From Flavobacterium chryseum (lineage in GTDB: Bacteria > Bacteroidota > Bacteroidia > Flavobacteriales > Flavobacteriaceae): a stretch of DNA of 64,000 bases. The stretch is taken from positions 1 to 64,000 of the forward strand of contig NZ_SNWW01000012.1 in NCBI RefSeq assembly GCF_004362015.1, in the 5' to 3' direction. A program made the position numbers and the translations under genes. Every line of letters starts with the position of its first letter. Positions within the stretch are counted from its first letter, which is position 1. Under the pieces are notes generated by a model. The model was not told the origin of the DNA and did not search any database. It worked only from the letters and a program-made list of their open reading frames with translations. Below, piece after piece: positions 8,548-17,016 of this stretch.

Positions 8548-9903
8548 ATGGCAAACAAAATTTTAATTATAGACGACGAAGAAAAACTTAGAAGTCTGCT
8601 GGCGCGCATTATAAAATCGGAAGGGTTTGAAGTCATCGAAGCTAAAGATTTAAAATCAGGTTTTAAGAAATTAGAGCAAACGGATATTGATGTTGTTTTA
8701 TGTGATGTGAAACTTCCTGACGGAAATGGTGTTGATTTTTTACAAACCATAAAAGGCAGTTTTCCTTTGATTGAAGTTATTCTTTTAACGGCTTTTGGAA
8801 ATATTCCGGATGGCGTTCAGGCGATGAAAAACGGTGCATTCGATTATATCGTAAAAGGTGATGATAACGATAAAATTATTCCGCTCCTTTATAAAGCTGT
8901 AGAAAAAGTGCAGTTGCAGAAAAAAGTACAGCAGCTTGAAAAACGAATCAATGACAAATATTCCTTCAATACTATTATTGGTAAATCTAAGGGAATTGAA
9001 CAAGTTATTGATTTGGCGCAAAAAGTCGCCAAAACCGATTCGACTGTTCTACTTACAGGCGAAACAGGAACCGGAAAAGAAGTTTTTGCGCAGGCAATTC
9101 ATGAAAATAGTAATCGCGTCGGGAAATCTTTTGTGGCTTTGAACTGCAGTACTTTTAGCAAAGAAATTCTCGAAAGCGAACTTTTCGGTCACAAACAAGG
9201 TGCTTTTACCGGAGCTTTAAAAGATAAAAAAGGTTTTATTGAAGAAGCGAATGGCGGTACTTTATTTTTGGATGAAATTGGTGAAATGCCAATCGATCTT
9301 CAAGCCAAATTACTTCGTGTTTTAGAAACTTCAGAATATATTCCCGTTGGAGATACAAATCCTAAAAAATCAAATTTCAGATTAATTGCTGCTACAAATC
9401 GAGATTTAAAGGAAGAAAGTGAAGCGCATCGTTTCCGTTCTGATCTCTATTTTCGTTTGAATATTTTCGAAATAAAACTTCCGTCTTTGCGAGAAAGGAT
9501 TAAAGATATTTCATTATTAACCAACTATTTTGTTAAGCAATTTTCTGAAAAAACAAATAAAAAAACCTTAAATATAAGTGATGATTTTCTGCAGAAATTA
9601 GAAAATTATTCCTGGCCGGGAAACATCCGTGAACTTAAAAATATTATCGAAAGATCTGTTATTTTAAGTAATGGCGATACTTTAACTTCAGATGTTCTAC
9701 CGTATGAAATGCAACAGCAACCAGAAAAAAGCACAAAATCAATGTCGGCTTTTTCCATGCAGAGTATTGAAAAACTGCATATTCAAAAGGTTTTAAATTA
9801 CACCAAAGGCAATAAAGCAGAGACAGCAAGATTATTAGAAATTGGGATTGCGACTTTATATAGAAAACTTGAAGAATATGGGATAGAAAATTCCAAAATT
9901 TAA
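8548..9903 (+). CDS. Sigma-54-dependent response regulator (NtrC family), probable kdp activator
   Basis: The 451-residue protein has three domains. The receiver (1-120) has acidic pocket D9/D10, phospho-acceptor D53 and a conserved Lys in DYIVKGD. The AAA+ domain (about 140-375) has Walker A GETGTGKE, the sigma-54 contact loop GAFTGA, Walker B GGTLFLDEIGE and the arginine-rich FRSDLYFRL. The C-terminus (about 410-445) is a Fis-type helix-turn-helix (NKAETARLLEIGIATLYRKL). It lies just upstream of the kdp genes on the same strand, where KdpE would be expected in other bacteria. I infer that it is the partner of the histidine kinase at 18348-20066. A terminator follows, so kdp has its own promoter. 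Confidence 0.93.
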   Translation: MANKILIIDDEEKLRSLLARIIKSEGFEVIEAKDLKSGFKKLEQTDIDVVLCDVKLPDGNGVDFLQTIKGSFPLIEVILLTAFGNIPDGVQAMKNGAFDYIVKGDDNDKIIPLLYKAVEKVQLQKKVQQLEKRINDKYSFNTIIGKSKGIEQVIDLAQKVAKTDSTVLLTGETGTGKEVFAQAIHENSNRVGKSFVALNCSTFSKEILESELFGHKQGAFTGALKDKKGFIEEANGGTLFLDEIGEMPIDLQAKLLRVLETSEYIPVGDTNPKKSNFRLIAATNRDLKEESEAHRFRSDLYFRLNIFEIKLPSLRERIKDISLLTNYFVKQFSEKTNKKTLNISDDFLQKLENYSWPGNIRELKNIIERSVILSNGDTLTSDVLPYEMQQQPEKSTKSMSAFSMQSIEKLHIQKVLNYTKGNKAETARLLEIGIATLYRKLEEYGIENSKI

Positions 9904-10001
9904 AATTCCAAATTCCAAATTCCAATATTTAATTCAAAAGAGACTACATTTTACAATTCACAATTCACAATTAATAATTAAAACAACCTTATCATTTCAA
10001 T

Positions 10002-10031
10002 AAAAGCTTATCATTTTGATAGGCTTTTTTT
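10002..10031 (+). terminator. Intrinsic terminator after the NtrC-type regulator
   Basis: AAAAGCTTATCA and TGATAGGCTTTTTT form a 12-bp stem with one wobble pair and a three-base loop, ending in a T-run. It separates the regulator from the kdp structural genes. Confidence 0.8.
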
Positions 10032-10147
10032 ATGCCTGATTTTTGGCACCACACCATATTCCTTTTATTGACAGCACTTTAACTACAACTTGACTTTTTC
10101 GGAACATATTTTGGCATAAGGAGGAAGAACATAAAAATTCATTTCTC

Positions 10148-10429
10148 ATGAAAAATCAAGTCACCTCAATTTACAAACAAGCTGAACGCTTTGCTGAAAT
10201 AACCAAAAAATCTATCATTTCTGGTAATATCGTTCGTGCAAAAAAATGTTTGGCACTTGCTGAACGTCTTTTTATTAACGGAAGCATCGAAACTAAAAAT
10301 GCGATTTCTAACGTCTATGTTTTCTCCGTTTCTTCTTTTATGGAGGTACGCCACTGCAACATTTCTCATCTTTTTCCGCAAACACTTAAAGCGGAATATA
10401 TCAAACAGATTAATGCTTCAGGGGTCTAG
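10148..10429 (+). CDS. Small kdp-linked protein (DUF7674-like, tentative)
   Basis: This 93-residue protein has no signal peptide or membrane segment. Its first half is a helical hairpin rich in Lys and Ala (ERFAEITKKSIISGNIVRAKK and LALAERLF); the second half contains NAISNVYVFSVSSFMEV. I recall small helical proteins of this kind at the head of kdp operons in Bacteroidota and assign DUF7674 only tentatively. Its place as first gene after the regulator's terminator suggests a role in the assembly or control of the pump. An AAGGAGG sequence lies at 10118-10124 but is 23 bases from the ATG, too far for normal use. Confidence 0.6.
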   Translation: MKNQVTSIYKQAERFAEITKKSIISGNIVRAKKCLALAERLFINGSIETKNAISNVYVFSVSSFMEVRHCNISHLFPQTLKAEYIKQINASGV

Positions 10430-10505
10430 TGTAAAATGTGAGTTGTAAAATGTTAGATGCTCACACGTCTTTTTACAAATCACATCTTACATTTTACATT
10501 TCACA
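10429..10505. repeat. GTAAAATGT-type inverted repeat
   Basis: TGTAAAATGTTAGATG (10444-10459) pairs 15 of 16 bases with CATCTTACATTTTACA (10483-10498), and further partial copies of the same motif flank both arms. It fills the gap between the small kdp-linked gene and the microprotein gene. A related but not identical palindrome lies at 10696-10777. Confidence 0.65.
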
Positions 10506-10523
10506 AATCTAAAATCATATACT

Positions 10524-10610
10524 ATGTTAATTACTTTTCTTTTACTCGCGTTAGCCGTTGTGCTTTTTGCCATTTGTTTTAAGTCCGTTGAATTCTTTGA
10601 AAAAATCTAA
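10524..10610 (+). CDS. 28-residue membrane microprotein upstream of kdpF
   Basis: The open frame encodes 28 residues: a hydrophobic helix (LITFLLLALAVVLFAICF) followed by a short charged tail ending EFFEKI. It lies three bases before kdpF, shares its size and one-helix plan, and ends in a clean TAA. These features suggest a real translated membrane peptide that could accompany KdpFABC as KdpF does. I do not recognise a named family. It is below the size most gene callers accept. Confidence 0.6.
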   Translation: MLITFLLLALAVVLFAICFKSVEFFEKI

Positions 10611-10613
10611 ATC

Positions 10614-10691
10614 ATGACCGCACTATTTATTATTTCAATCGCCGTTTTCGTGTATTTGATTTATGTATTAATCAAACCGGAAAAATTTTAA
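10614..10691 (+). CDS. kdpF: KdpF, small subunit of the potassium-transporting ATPase
   Basis: The 25-residue peptide (starting MTALFIISIAVFVYLIYV and ending KPEKF) is a single transmembrane helix with the basic-proline tail typical of KdpF. KdpF stabilises the KdpABC complex in the inner membrane. It sits directly upstream of kdpA, its usual position. Confidence 0.85.
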   Translation: MTALFIISIAVFVYLIYVLIKPEKF

Positions 10692-10695
10692 TCAA

Positions 10696-10777
10696 GTGAA
10701 AAGTTATAAGTGAGAAGTTAGATGTTACGCGTCAATCTTTACAAATTACATCTCACTTTTTACAAATCACATCTCAC
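10696..10777. repeat. Imperfect inverted repeat between kdpF and kdpA
   Basis: A left arm starting GTGAAAAGTTATAAG and a right arm ending ATCACATCTCAC pair over about 30 bases, roughly 20 matched. The motif GTGAGAAGT/ACATCTCAC is repeated within the arms. It belongs to the same broad class as 10429-10505. Confidence 0.55.
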
Positions 10778-10791
10778 AAAAAATAAAAATT

Positions 10792-12513
10792 ATGAATACA
10801 GAATTATTAGGTGTTATTGGTGTTTTTATCCTGACCATTGTTTTAGCAATTCCTTTTGGGAAATATATTGCTAAAGTTTTTTTGGGAGATAAAACACTTC
10901 TTGACCCAATTTTCAATCCAATTGAAAAATTTATTTTTAAAATCAGCGGTATTAATTCCACTGAAGAAATGAACTGGAAACAACACTTAAAAGCACTTTT
11001 AAGCATCAATATGGTTTGGTTCTTTCTCTGTTTTTTTGTTTTACTATTTCAGGGTTCTTTATTTTTAAATCCTGATAACAACCCTTCAATGTCGCCAGAT
11101 TTGGCATTTAATACTGCCATTTCATTTTTAGTGAATTGCGATTTACAGCATTATTCTGGTGAAAGCGGTGTTTCTTATTTGTCACAAATGGTTTTAATGT
11201 TCCTGCAATTTGTTTCGGCTGGCGTAGGAATAGCAGCTGCAGCAATGGTTTTTACTGCAATGCGCGAAAGAACCACAGATAAACTGGGGAATTTCTACAA
11301 TTATTTCATCAAAAGCTGCACTCGTATTTTATTACCGCTTTCTGCAATTGTTGCTATCATCTTAGTTTTTAGTGGAACACCAATGACTTTTGAAGGAAAA
11401 GATGCGATTACAAGTCTGCAAGGTGATAAAGTAGAAGTTTCTCGTGGACCTGCTGCAGCTTTTATTGCAATCAAACACATTGGTACAAATGGAGGTGGTT
11501 TTTTTGGAGCTAACTCGGCACATCCATTAGAAAATCCAACTTATATTACGAATGCAGTTGAGCTTTGTGCACAATTAATTATTCCATTTGCAATGATTTT
11601 TGCTCTTGGATTTTTCCTAAACAAAAGAAAATTTGCCTACATCATTTTTGGTGTTATGACCGTTGGATTTTTACTTTTAGTAATTCCAACAATTTCAAGC
11701 GAACTCAACGGAAATCCAGCCATAGAAAAAATGGGAATTGCACAGACAACCGGAGCAATGGAAGGAAAAGAAGTTCGGTTTGGACCCGCAATATCAGGTT
11801 TCTGGAGTATTGCCACAACCGTAATTTCTACAGGTTCTGTAAACTCTATGCATGATAGCGCAATGCCTGTTTCTGGCGCTATGCAATTATTAGCCATGAT
11901 GGTCAATGCGTTTTACGGAGGCTGTGGCGTTGGTTACCTCAACTTTTATATTTTCATTATTCTGGCTGTATTTATTTCCGGATTAATGGTGGGTCGAACT
12001 CCTGAATTTTTAGGAAAAAAAATCGAAGCACGAGAAGTTAAAATTGCTGCTTTTATTGCTATTCTTCACCCATTATTAATATTAGCCGGAACTGCTTTAG
12101 CTTCTTATTTTGCTGCACATGATACCGCAATGGGTTATTGGTTTAGCGGAAATGCAACGGGCTGGCTGAACAATCCTGGTAATCACGGATTCTCTGAAAT
12201 GTTATACGAATATACTTCGAGTGCTGCTAACAATGGTTCTGGTTTTGAAGGTTTAGGAGATAATAATCCATTCTGGAATATCACTACTGGAATTGTTTTA
12301 CTGTTAAGCCGTTTCATTCCGATAATTGGACCACTAGCAATTGCTGGATTATTAGCCAATAAAAAATACATTCCGGAGAGTGCTGGAACTTTAAAAACGG
12401 ATACCACAATTTTTGGAATAATGGTTTTCGCTGTAATCGCAATCATTGCTGCTTTATCATTCTTTCCAGCTTTGGCCCTTGGACCTTTAGCGGAATATTT
12501 TACACAAAAATAA
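10792..12513 (+). CDS. kdpA: KdpA, potassium-binding channel subunit of KdpFABC
   Basis: The 573-residue integral membrane protein is the potassium-selective subunit of the ATP-driven high-affinity K+ pump. It shows the hydrophobic multi-helix pattern, the conserved selectivity-filter-like stretches (AFNTAISFLVNCDLQHYSGE and GTNGGGFFGANSAHPLENP) and a length close to the family norm of about 560. It follows kdpF and precedes kdpB in the canonical order, but 182 bases with a long palindrome separate it from kdpB. Confidence 0.97.
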   Translation: MNTELLGVIGVFILTIVLAIPFGKYIAKVFLGDKTLLDPIFNPIEKFIFKISGINSTEEMNWKQHLKALLSINMVWFFLCFFVLLFQGSLFLNPDNNPSMSPDLAFNTAISFLVNCDLQHYSGESGVSYLSQMVLMFLQFVSAGVGIAAAAMVFTAMRERTTDKLGNFYNYFIKSCTRILLPLSAIVAIILVFSGTPMTFEGKDAITSLQGDKVEVSRGPAAAFIAIKHIGTNGGGFFGANSAHPLENPTYITNAVELCAQLIIPFAMIFALGFFLNKRKFAYIIFGVMTVGFLLLVIPTISSELNGNPAIEKMGIAQTTGAMEGKEVRFGPAISGFWSIATTVISTGSVNSMHDSAMPVSGAMQLLAMMVNAFYGGCGVGYLNFYIFIILAVFISGLMVGRTPEFLGKKIEAREVKIAAFIAILHPLLILAGTALASYFAAHDTAMGYWFSGNATGWLNNPGNHGFSEMLYEYTSSAANNGSGFEGLGDNNPFWNITTGIVLLLSRFIPIIGPLAIAGLLANKKYIPESAGTLKTDTTIFGIMVFAVIAIIAALSFFPALALGPLAEYFTQK

Positions 12514-12526
12514 AAATGCTGAATAT

Positions 12527-12663
12527 TTTAAACACATAGAAACATAGAAATAAAATATACAAAAGAGTATTCTAAAAAACTAGTTTTTACACATAGCTAT
12601 GTGTTGATATGTTAAATGAAATGCCTTTACCTCAAAGTAAATCTATGTTTCTATGTGTTTAAA
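12527..12663. repeat. Perfect 22-bp inverted repeat with inner palindrome, kdpA-kdpB gap
   Basis: Arms at 12527-12548 and 12642-12663 are exact reverse complements over 22 bases (left arm starts TTTAAACACATAGAAAC). The spacer holds a 16-base perfect palindrome ACACATAGCTATGTGT at 12589-12604 that repeats the CACATAG core of the arms. The whole fills the gap between kdpA and kdpB. Confidence 0.85.
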
Positions 12664-12695
12664 AAATTATCAGTTTAATAAATAACATTCAAAAA

Positions 12696-14753
12696 ATGAC
12701 AACTAATAAATCCACATCGTTGTTTGAAAGTAAGCAAGTAAAAGAAGCCTTAGCGCAATCTTTTGTGAAGCTTAACCCAAAATTGATGATCAAAAATCCG
12801 GTAATGTTTACCGTAGAAATAGGAACTGCAATTATGCTTGCCGTTTGTGTTTCCATCTTAATGGGAGCAACTGACCAAGGCAGTTTTACTTATAACTTAA
12901 TTGTATTTTTAATTTTACTGGCAACGCTTTTGTTTGCCAATTTCGCTGAAGCCATTGCTGAAGCCAGAGGAAAAGCACAAGCCGACAGTTTAAGAAAAAC
13001 ACGTGAAGAAACTCCTGCCAGACAAATTTTACCAAACGGAGAAATCAAAAATATCAGTTCATCTGAATTAAAAAAAGGAGATATTATCGTTTGTGAATCA
13101 GGTGATTTAATTGCAACTGATGGCGAAATTATCGAAGGTTTAGCCACAATTGATGAAAGCGCCATTACGGGAGAAAGTGCTCCTGTAATTCGGGAAGCTG
13201 GCGGAGACAAATCATCTGTTACAGGAGGAACAAAAGTATTATCAGACAAAATTAAAGTAATCGTAACTTCTGAACCAGGCGAAAGCTTTCTAGACAAAAT
13301 GATTGCTTTGGTTGAAGGTGCGAGTCGTCAGAAAACACCAAACGAAATCGCATTAACTATTTTGCTAGCAGCCTTTACTTTAATCTTCGTAATTGTTTGC
13401 GTTACCTTAAAACCATTTGCAGATTATGCGAATGCGCCTATCACGATTGCTGCTTTTATTGCACTATTCGTTTGCTTGATTCCAACAACAATTGGAGGTT
13501 TACTTTCTGCGATTGGAATTGCGGGAATGGACAGAGCGCTACGTGCTAACGTAATTACAAAATCGGGAAAAGCGGTTGAAACTGCCGGAGACATTGATGT
13601 TCTGCTTTTGGATAAAACTGGAACTATCACAATTGGAAACAGAAAAGCAACCAATTTTTATCCTACAAAAGGAATTTCTTTGGATGATTTTATAAAATCT
13701 GCCGTTTTGAGTTCGCTTGCAGATGATACTCCGGAAGGAAAAAGTATTCTAGAATTAAGTGAAATGTTGGATGTGAAAAGTGAAATTAAACCAAGCGCTT
13801 TACAGAATAATTCTGAAATTTCACAAACGATAAAGTTTACTGCTGAAACCAGAACTTCGGGTGTAATCTTAAAAGACGGAACTAATATTCGAAAAGGCGC
13901 ACAAGATGCGGCAAGGAATATTGCGCAACAAGCCGGAAACACCTTTCCTGAAGATACTGCACAACAAGTTATTACGATTTCATCTAACGGAGGAACGCCA
14001 TTAGTGGTCATTAAAAACAATGAAATTCAAGGTGTAATCGAGCTTCAGGATATCATAAAAACCGGAATGAAAGAACGTTTTGACCGTTTGAGAAAAATGG
14101 GTGTAAAAACGGTGATGGTTACGGGAGATAATCCGCTTACGGCGAAGTTTATTGCCGAAGCTGCCGGCGTTGATGATTTTATTGCCGAAGCTAAACCTGA
14201 GGACAAAATGAATTATATTAAAAATGAGCAAAACCTGGGTAAACTTGTTGCCATGATGGGTGACGGAACGAATGACGCTCCTGCCCTTGCGCAAGCCAAC
14301 GTGGGTGTTGCCATGAACAGTGGAACTCAGGCTGCGAAAGAAGCCGGAAACATGGTTGATCTTGACAATGACCCAACAAAACTAATTGAGATTATCGAAA
14401 TTGGAAAACAGCTTTTAATGACTCGCGGAACTTTAACTACGTTCTCAATTGCGAATGACGTTGCCAAATATTTTGCAATTGTTCCAGCGCTTTTTATCAC
14501 AGCAATTCCGGCTTTACAAGGTTTGAATATCATGCATTTACACAGTCCTGAAAGCGCCATTTTATCGGCTGTAATTTTCAATGCGATTATCATTCCGATT
14601 TTGATTCCGCTAGCTTTGAGAGGTGTTGATTATAAACCGATTGGCGCAAGTGCAATCTTAAAAAGAAATCTTTTGATTTATGGTTTAGGAGGTTTAATCG
14701 TGCCTTTTATCGGAATTAAATTAATTGATTTGCTCGTAGCTTTATTTATGTAA
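12696..14753 (+). CDS. kdpB: KdpB, P-type ATPase subunit of KdpFABC
   Basis: The 685-residue P-type ATPase energises the Kdp pump. Visible motifs are TGES in the actuator domain (SAITGESAPV), the phosphorylation site DKTGTIT with D306, KGAQDAARNIA in the nucleotide-binding domain, and the hinge GDGTNDAPALAQANVGVAM. About seven hydrophobic segments are present. Length matches the family. It lies between kdpA and kdpC. Confidence 0.97.
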   Translation: MTTNKSTSLFESKQVKEALAQSFVKLNPKLMIKNPVMFTVEIGTAIMLAVCVSILMGATDQGSFTYNLIVFLILLATLLFANFAEAIAEARGKAQADSLRKTREETPARQILPNGEIKNISSSELKKGDIIVCESGDLIATDGEIIEGLATIDESAITGESAPVIREAGGDKSSVTGGTKVLSDKIKVIVTSEPGESFLDKMIALVEGASRQKTPNEIALTILLAAFTLIFVIVCVTLKPFADYANAPITIAAFIALFVCLIPTTIGGLLSAIGIAGMDRALRANVITKSGKAVETAGDIDVLLLDKTGTITIGNRKATNFYPTKGISLDDFIKSAVLSSLADDTPEGKSILELSEMLDVKSEIKPSALQNNSEISQTIKFTAETRTSGVILKDGTNIRKGAQDAARNIAQQAGNTFPEDTAQQVITISSNGGTPLVVIKNNEIQGVIELQDIIKTGMKERFDRLRKMGVKTVMVTGDNPLTAKFIAEAAGVDDFIAEAKPEDKMNYIKNEQNLGKLVAMMGDGTNDAPALAQANVGVAMNSGTQAAKEAGNMVDLDNDPTKLIEIIEIGKQLLMTRGTLTTFSIANDVAKYFAIVPALFITAIPALQGLNIMHLHSPESAILSAVIFNAIIIPILIPLALRGVDYKPIGASAILKRNLLIYGLGGLIVPFIGIKLIDLLVALFM

Positions 14754-14761
14754 AAAAGTTG

Positions 14762-14829
14762 CTAAGGTGCTGAGATGCTATCCCGAAGCTTCGGTACTAA
14801 GTTTTTTTCTTAGTACCTCAGAACCTTAG
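14762..14829. repeat. CTAAGG-type double hairpin, kdpB-kdpC gap
   Basis: An outer arm pair (CTAAGGTGCTGAG / CTCAGAACCTTAG, 12 of 13 matched) encloses a perfect 9-bp hairpin GGTACTAAG-T7-CTTAGTACC at 14793-14817 and a TCCCGAAG motif. Related CTAAGGTTCT units continue after kdpC at about 15416-15445. Confidence 0.7.
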
Positions 14830-14858
14830 TCCCTTAGAATCTCTAAAAAGAAAAAAAA

Positions 14859-15410
14859 ATGAAAACTATATTTTCACTATTAAAACTTACCGTACTTACT
14901 TTAATTCTGTTTGCGGTTATTTATCCTCTTGCGATTTACGGAATCGCACAAATTGCTCCCAATCAAGGAAAAGGAGAAACGATTTTGGTTAACGGAAAAG
15001 TTGTTGGTTACCAAAAAATCGGTCAGAAATTCGACAAATCCAATTATTTCTGGGGAAGACCATCGGCTATTGATTATAACGGTGCCGGAAGTGCCGGAAG
15101 CAATAAAGGGCCAAGCAATGCTGAATATCTGGCTTTGGTTCAAAAAAGAATTGATACACTTTTATTGGTTCATCCTTATTTGAAAAAATCTGAAATTCCA
15201 TCAGATATGGTAACAGCTTCTGGAAGCGGATTGGATCCGAATATTTCTCCGCAAGGTGCATTAATTCAGGTTAAGCGTATTGCTAAAGAAAGAAATTTAG
15301 CTGAAGCGAAAGTAAAAGCTTTGGTGGAGTCTAAAATTAATACGGCTGTTGTGGGACCGGAAACAGTTAATGTTTTGGAATTGAATGTGGCGCTGAATGC
15401 GCTTCGCTAA
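14859..15410 (+). CDS. kdpC: KdpC, potassium-transporting ATPase subunit C
   Basis: The 183-residue protein has one N-terminal membrane helix (about 9-31) and a periplasmic domain with the conserved FWGRPSA, NGAGSAGSNKGPSN, PSDMVTASGSGLDPNISP and family-typical C-terminus. KdpC stabilises the complex and aids potassium binding. It is the last pump gene; a 385-base gap crowded with repeats follows before the porin gene. Confidence 0.97.
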   Translation: MKTIFSLLKLTVLTLILFAVIYPLAIYGIAQIAPNQGKGETILVNGKVVGYQKIGQKFDKSNYFWGRPSAIDYNGAGSAGSNKGPSNAEYLALVQKRIDTLLLVHPYLKKSEIPSDMVTASGSGLDPNISPQGALIQVKRIAKERNLAEAKVKALVESKINTAVVGPETVNVLELNVALNALR

Positions 15411-15467
15411 AAAAGGTTCTGAGGTTCTGAGTCGCTAAGGTTCTAAGATTTTCTATTCGCTTTTTTT

Positions 15468-15552
15468 GTCATTGCGAGGAACGAAGCAACCTCACTACAA
15501 TTAGACATAAAGTTGATTTTGAAAATGTGGTTGCTTCGTTCCTCGCAATGAC
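15468..15552. repeat. Perfect 24-bp inverted repeat (GTCATTGCGAGGAACGAAGC family)
   Basis: Arms at 15468-15491 and 15529-15552 are exact reverse complements of 24 bases around a 37-base spacer. The arm motif is GC-richer than its surroundings. Elements with this arm sequence are, to my knowledge, dispersed in many bacterial genomes; here it is one of four unrelated elements packed after kdpC. Confidence 0.85.
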
Positions 15553-15597
15553 AAATTATGTCGAGAATTGGAATCGAAAATTAAACTTAAAAGATAT

Positions 15598-15632
15598 CTA
15601 ACAGGTTTTGTCCCGAAGTTTCGGGACTGTTA
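15598..15632. repeat. CTAACAG / TCCCGAAGTTTCGGGA hairpin
   Basis: GTCCCGA-AGTT-TCGGGAC forms a 7-bp hairpin, extended on the outside by CTAACAG and TGTTAG. Its core matches the small palindrome inserted in the structured repeat at 245-260 and a degenerate form at about 14781-14795. Confidence 0.6.
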
Positions 15633-15678
15633 GAATATAAAACCTATTATAATACAAAACGCCCTTTTGCCCTGAGTG

Positions 15679-15768
15679 CCCTAGCCCCGATAGTAGTGGA
15701 AATCCTTTTATGCCGGGGTTCGGCACAAAAGATTGAAACGGATAGCGGGATTAGCTCCTAAAAAATCT
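15679..15768. repeat. Dispersed structured repeat, copy 2
   Basis: Same core as 229-331: CCCTAGCCCCGATAG, then GAAATCCTTTT, an inner hairpin around CCGGGGTTCGG, then GATTG and TAGCGGGATTAGCTCCT. In the inner stem one position is A opposite C where copy 1 has G opposite C. The element lies just upstream of the porin gene. Confidence 0.7.
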
Positions 15769-15795
15769 ACTAATAAATAATTGAATACCACAAAA

Positions 15796-16872
15796 ATGAA
15801 AAAAATAATACTTACTGCTTTAATCGCTTTTGGTTTTAGCAATTTACACGCACAGGAAGAATCAAAAAGTCCGTTTACGTTTTCGGGATATGTAGACGCT
15901 TATTACAGTTATGATTTCGGAAAACCGGAAGATCATACGCGTCTTGGATTTTTTTACAGTTATAATAAAAGCAACGAAGTAAATCTGAATTTGGGTATGG
16001 CGAAAGTGAATTATTCGAAAGAAAATGTTCGCGGGAATTTTGCTTTGATGGCGGGAACTTATGCCGAATATAATATGGCTGCCGAGCAAGGTTTGCTGAA
16101 AAATGTTTACGAGGCAAATGTGGGTGTAAAGATTTCATCGACTCATAATTTATGGATTGATGCCGGAATTATGCCGTCGCATATTGGTTTTGAAAGTGCG
16201 ATTGGAAAAGACTGCCAAACTTTAACGAGAAGTATTTTGGCTGAGAATTCTCCTTACTATGAAACGGGAGTCAAAATTGGTTACACTTCTGAATCTGGAA
16301 AATGGTATTTGGCGGGAATGTACTTGAATGGCTGGCAAAGAATTGAGAAAGTAGAAGGCAATCAAACGCCGGCTTTTGGAACGCAGATTACGTACAAACC
16401 ATCTGATAAAGTAGTTTTGAATTGGAGTACTTATGTTGGAAATGAGCAACCGGATATCGATAAAAAATGGCGTTATTTTAATAACTTTTACGGACAATTT
16501 AAAGTTTCGGATAAGACAAATGTAACGGCTGGTTTTGATGTTGGTTCTCAGCAATCGGCTAAAAACAGTAATAAATATGATACTTGGTTTTCGCCAGTTT
16601 TGATTCTGCAATACAAACCAACAGATAAAATTCAGCTTGCAGCGCGTGGGGAATATTACAGCGATGAAAAAGGTGTAATTATCGCAACTGAAACGCCAAA
16701 TGGTTTTAAAACTTACGGATTTTCGGCTAACTTTGATTACTTACTTGCTGATAATGTTATGTTTAGAATTGAAGCCAGAAATCTTTCAAGCAAAGATGAA
16801 ATCTTTACAAAAAATAATCTTCCAACGGATACGAATACTTTTTTAACAACTTCGTTGGCGATTTCATTTTAA
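15796..16872 (+). CDS. Outer-membrane beta-barrel porin (OmpL-like), kdp-linked
   Basis: The 358-residue protein starts with a signal peptide (MKKIILTALIAFGFSNLHAQ, cut after Ala-Gln or just before EE). The rest is rich in alternating aromatic/polar beta-strands and ends in a C-terminal aromatic strand (TTSLAISF), the normal outer-membrane signature. FSGYVDAYYSYDFG and the overall pattern fit the bbp2 / OmpL-like porin family. An upstream TTG at 15781 would put five residues before the signal peptide, so the ATG at 15796 is preferred. Its place between kdpC and kdpD suggests that it admits potassium to the periplasm when external K+ is scarce. Confidence 0.85.
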   Translation: MKKIILTALIAFGFSNLHAQEESKSPFTFSGYVDAYYSYDFGKPEDHTRLGFFYSYNKSNEVNLNLGMAKVNYSKENVRGNFALMAGTYAEYNMAAEQGLLKNVYEANVGVKISSTHNLWIDAGIMPSHIGFESAIGKDCQTLTRSILAENSPYYETGVKIGYTSESGKWYLAGMYLNGWQRIEKVEGNQTPAFGTQITYKPSDKVVLNWSTYVGNEQPDIDKKWRYFNNFYGQFKVSDKTNVTAGFDVGSQQSAKNSNKYDTWFSPVLILQYKPTDKIQLAARGEYYSDEKGVIIATETPNGFKTYGFSANFDYLLADNVMFRIEARNLSSKDEIFTKNNLPTDTNTFLTTSLAISF

Positions 16873-16887
16873 ACACTAAAAAAATGA

Positions 16888-16996
16888 TTTTTTACCATTA
16901 AGATATTAAAAAAGTTAAGCTTTGCCTTAATGGACTTATATTAAGGAAATTAAGCTTTGACCTTTATTAACTTAATATCTTAATGGTTAAAAAAAA
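16888..16996. repeat. ACCATTAAGATATTAA-type inverted repeat, porin-kdpD gap
   Basis: Left arm TTTTTTACCATTAAGATATT and right arm ending AATATCTTAATGGTTAAAAA pair over about 20 bases; inner units (TTAAGCTTTG, twice) repeat within the spacer. The right arm runs into an in-frame ATG at 16996, which makes that ATG a poor start for kdpD. Confidence 0.7.
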
Positions 16997-17016
16997 TGCG
17001 CCTTCGTGGCAAACAT

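Noticed and set aside
10043..10062. Possible sigma-54 promoter before the kdp genes (TTGGCAC at 10043-10049)
   Set aside because: The -24 half is perfect, but the bases at the -12 position (CATA) do not match TTGC. TTGGCAT at about 10111 also lacks a -12 half. A degenerate site remains possible, but the sequence does not support a call.
10118..10124. AAGGAGG as a ribosome binding site for the small kdp-linked gene
   Set aside because: It is 23 bases from the ATG; nearer non-standard starts lead at once to a stop codon.
16996..17016. Earlier ATG start for kdpD
   Set aside because: The ATG and next codons lie in the arm of an inverted repeat and resemble the CTTCGTGGCAAA repeat words, not KdpD.
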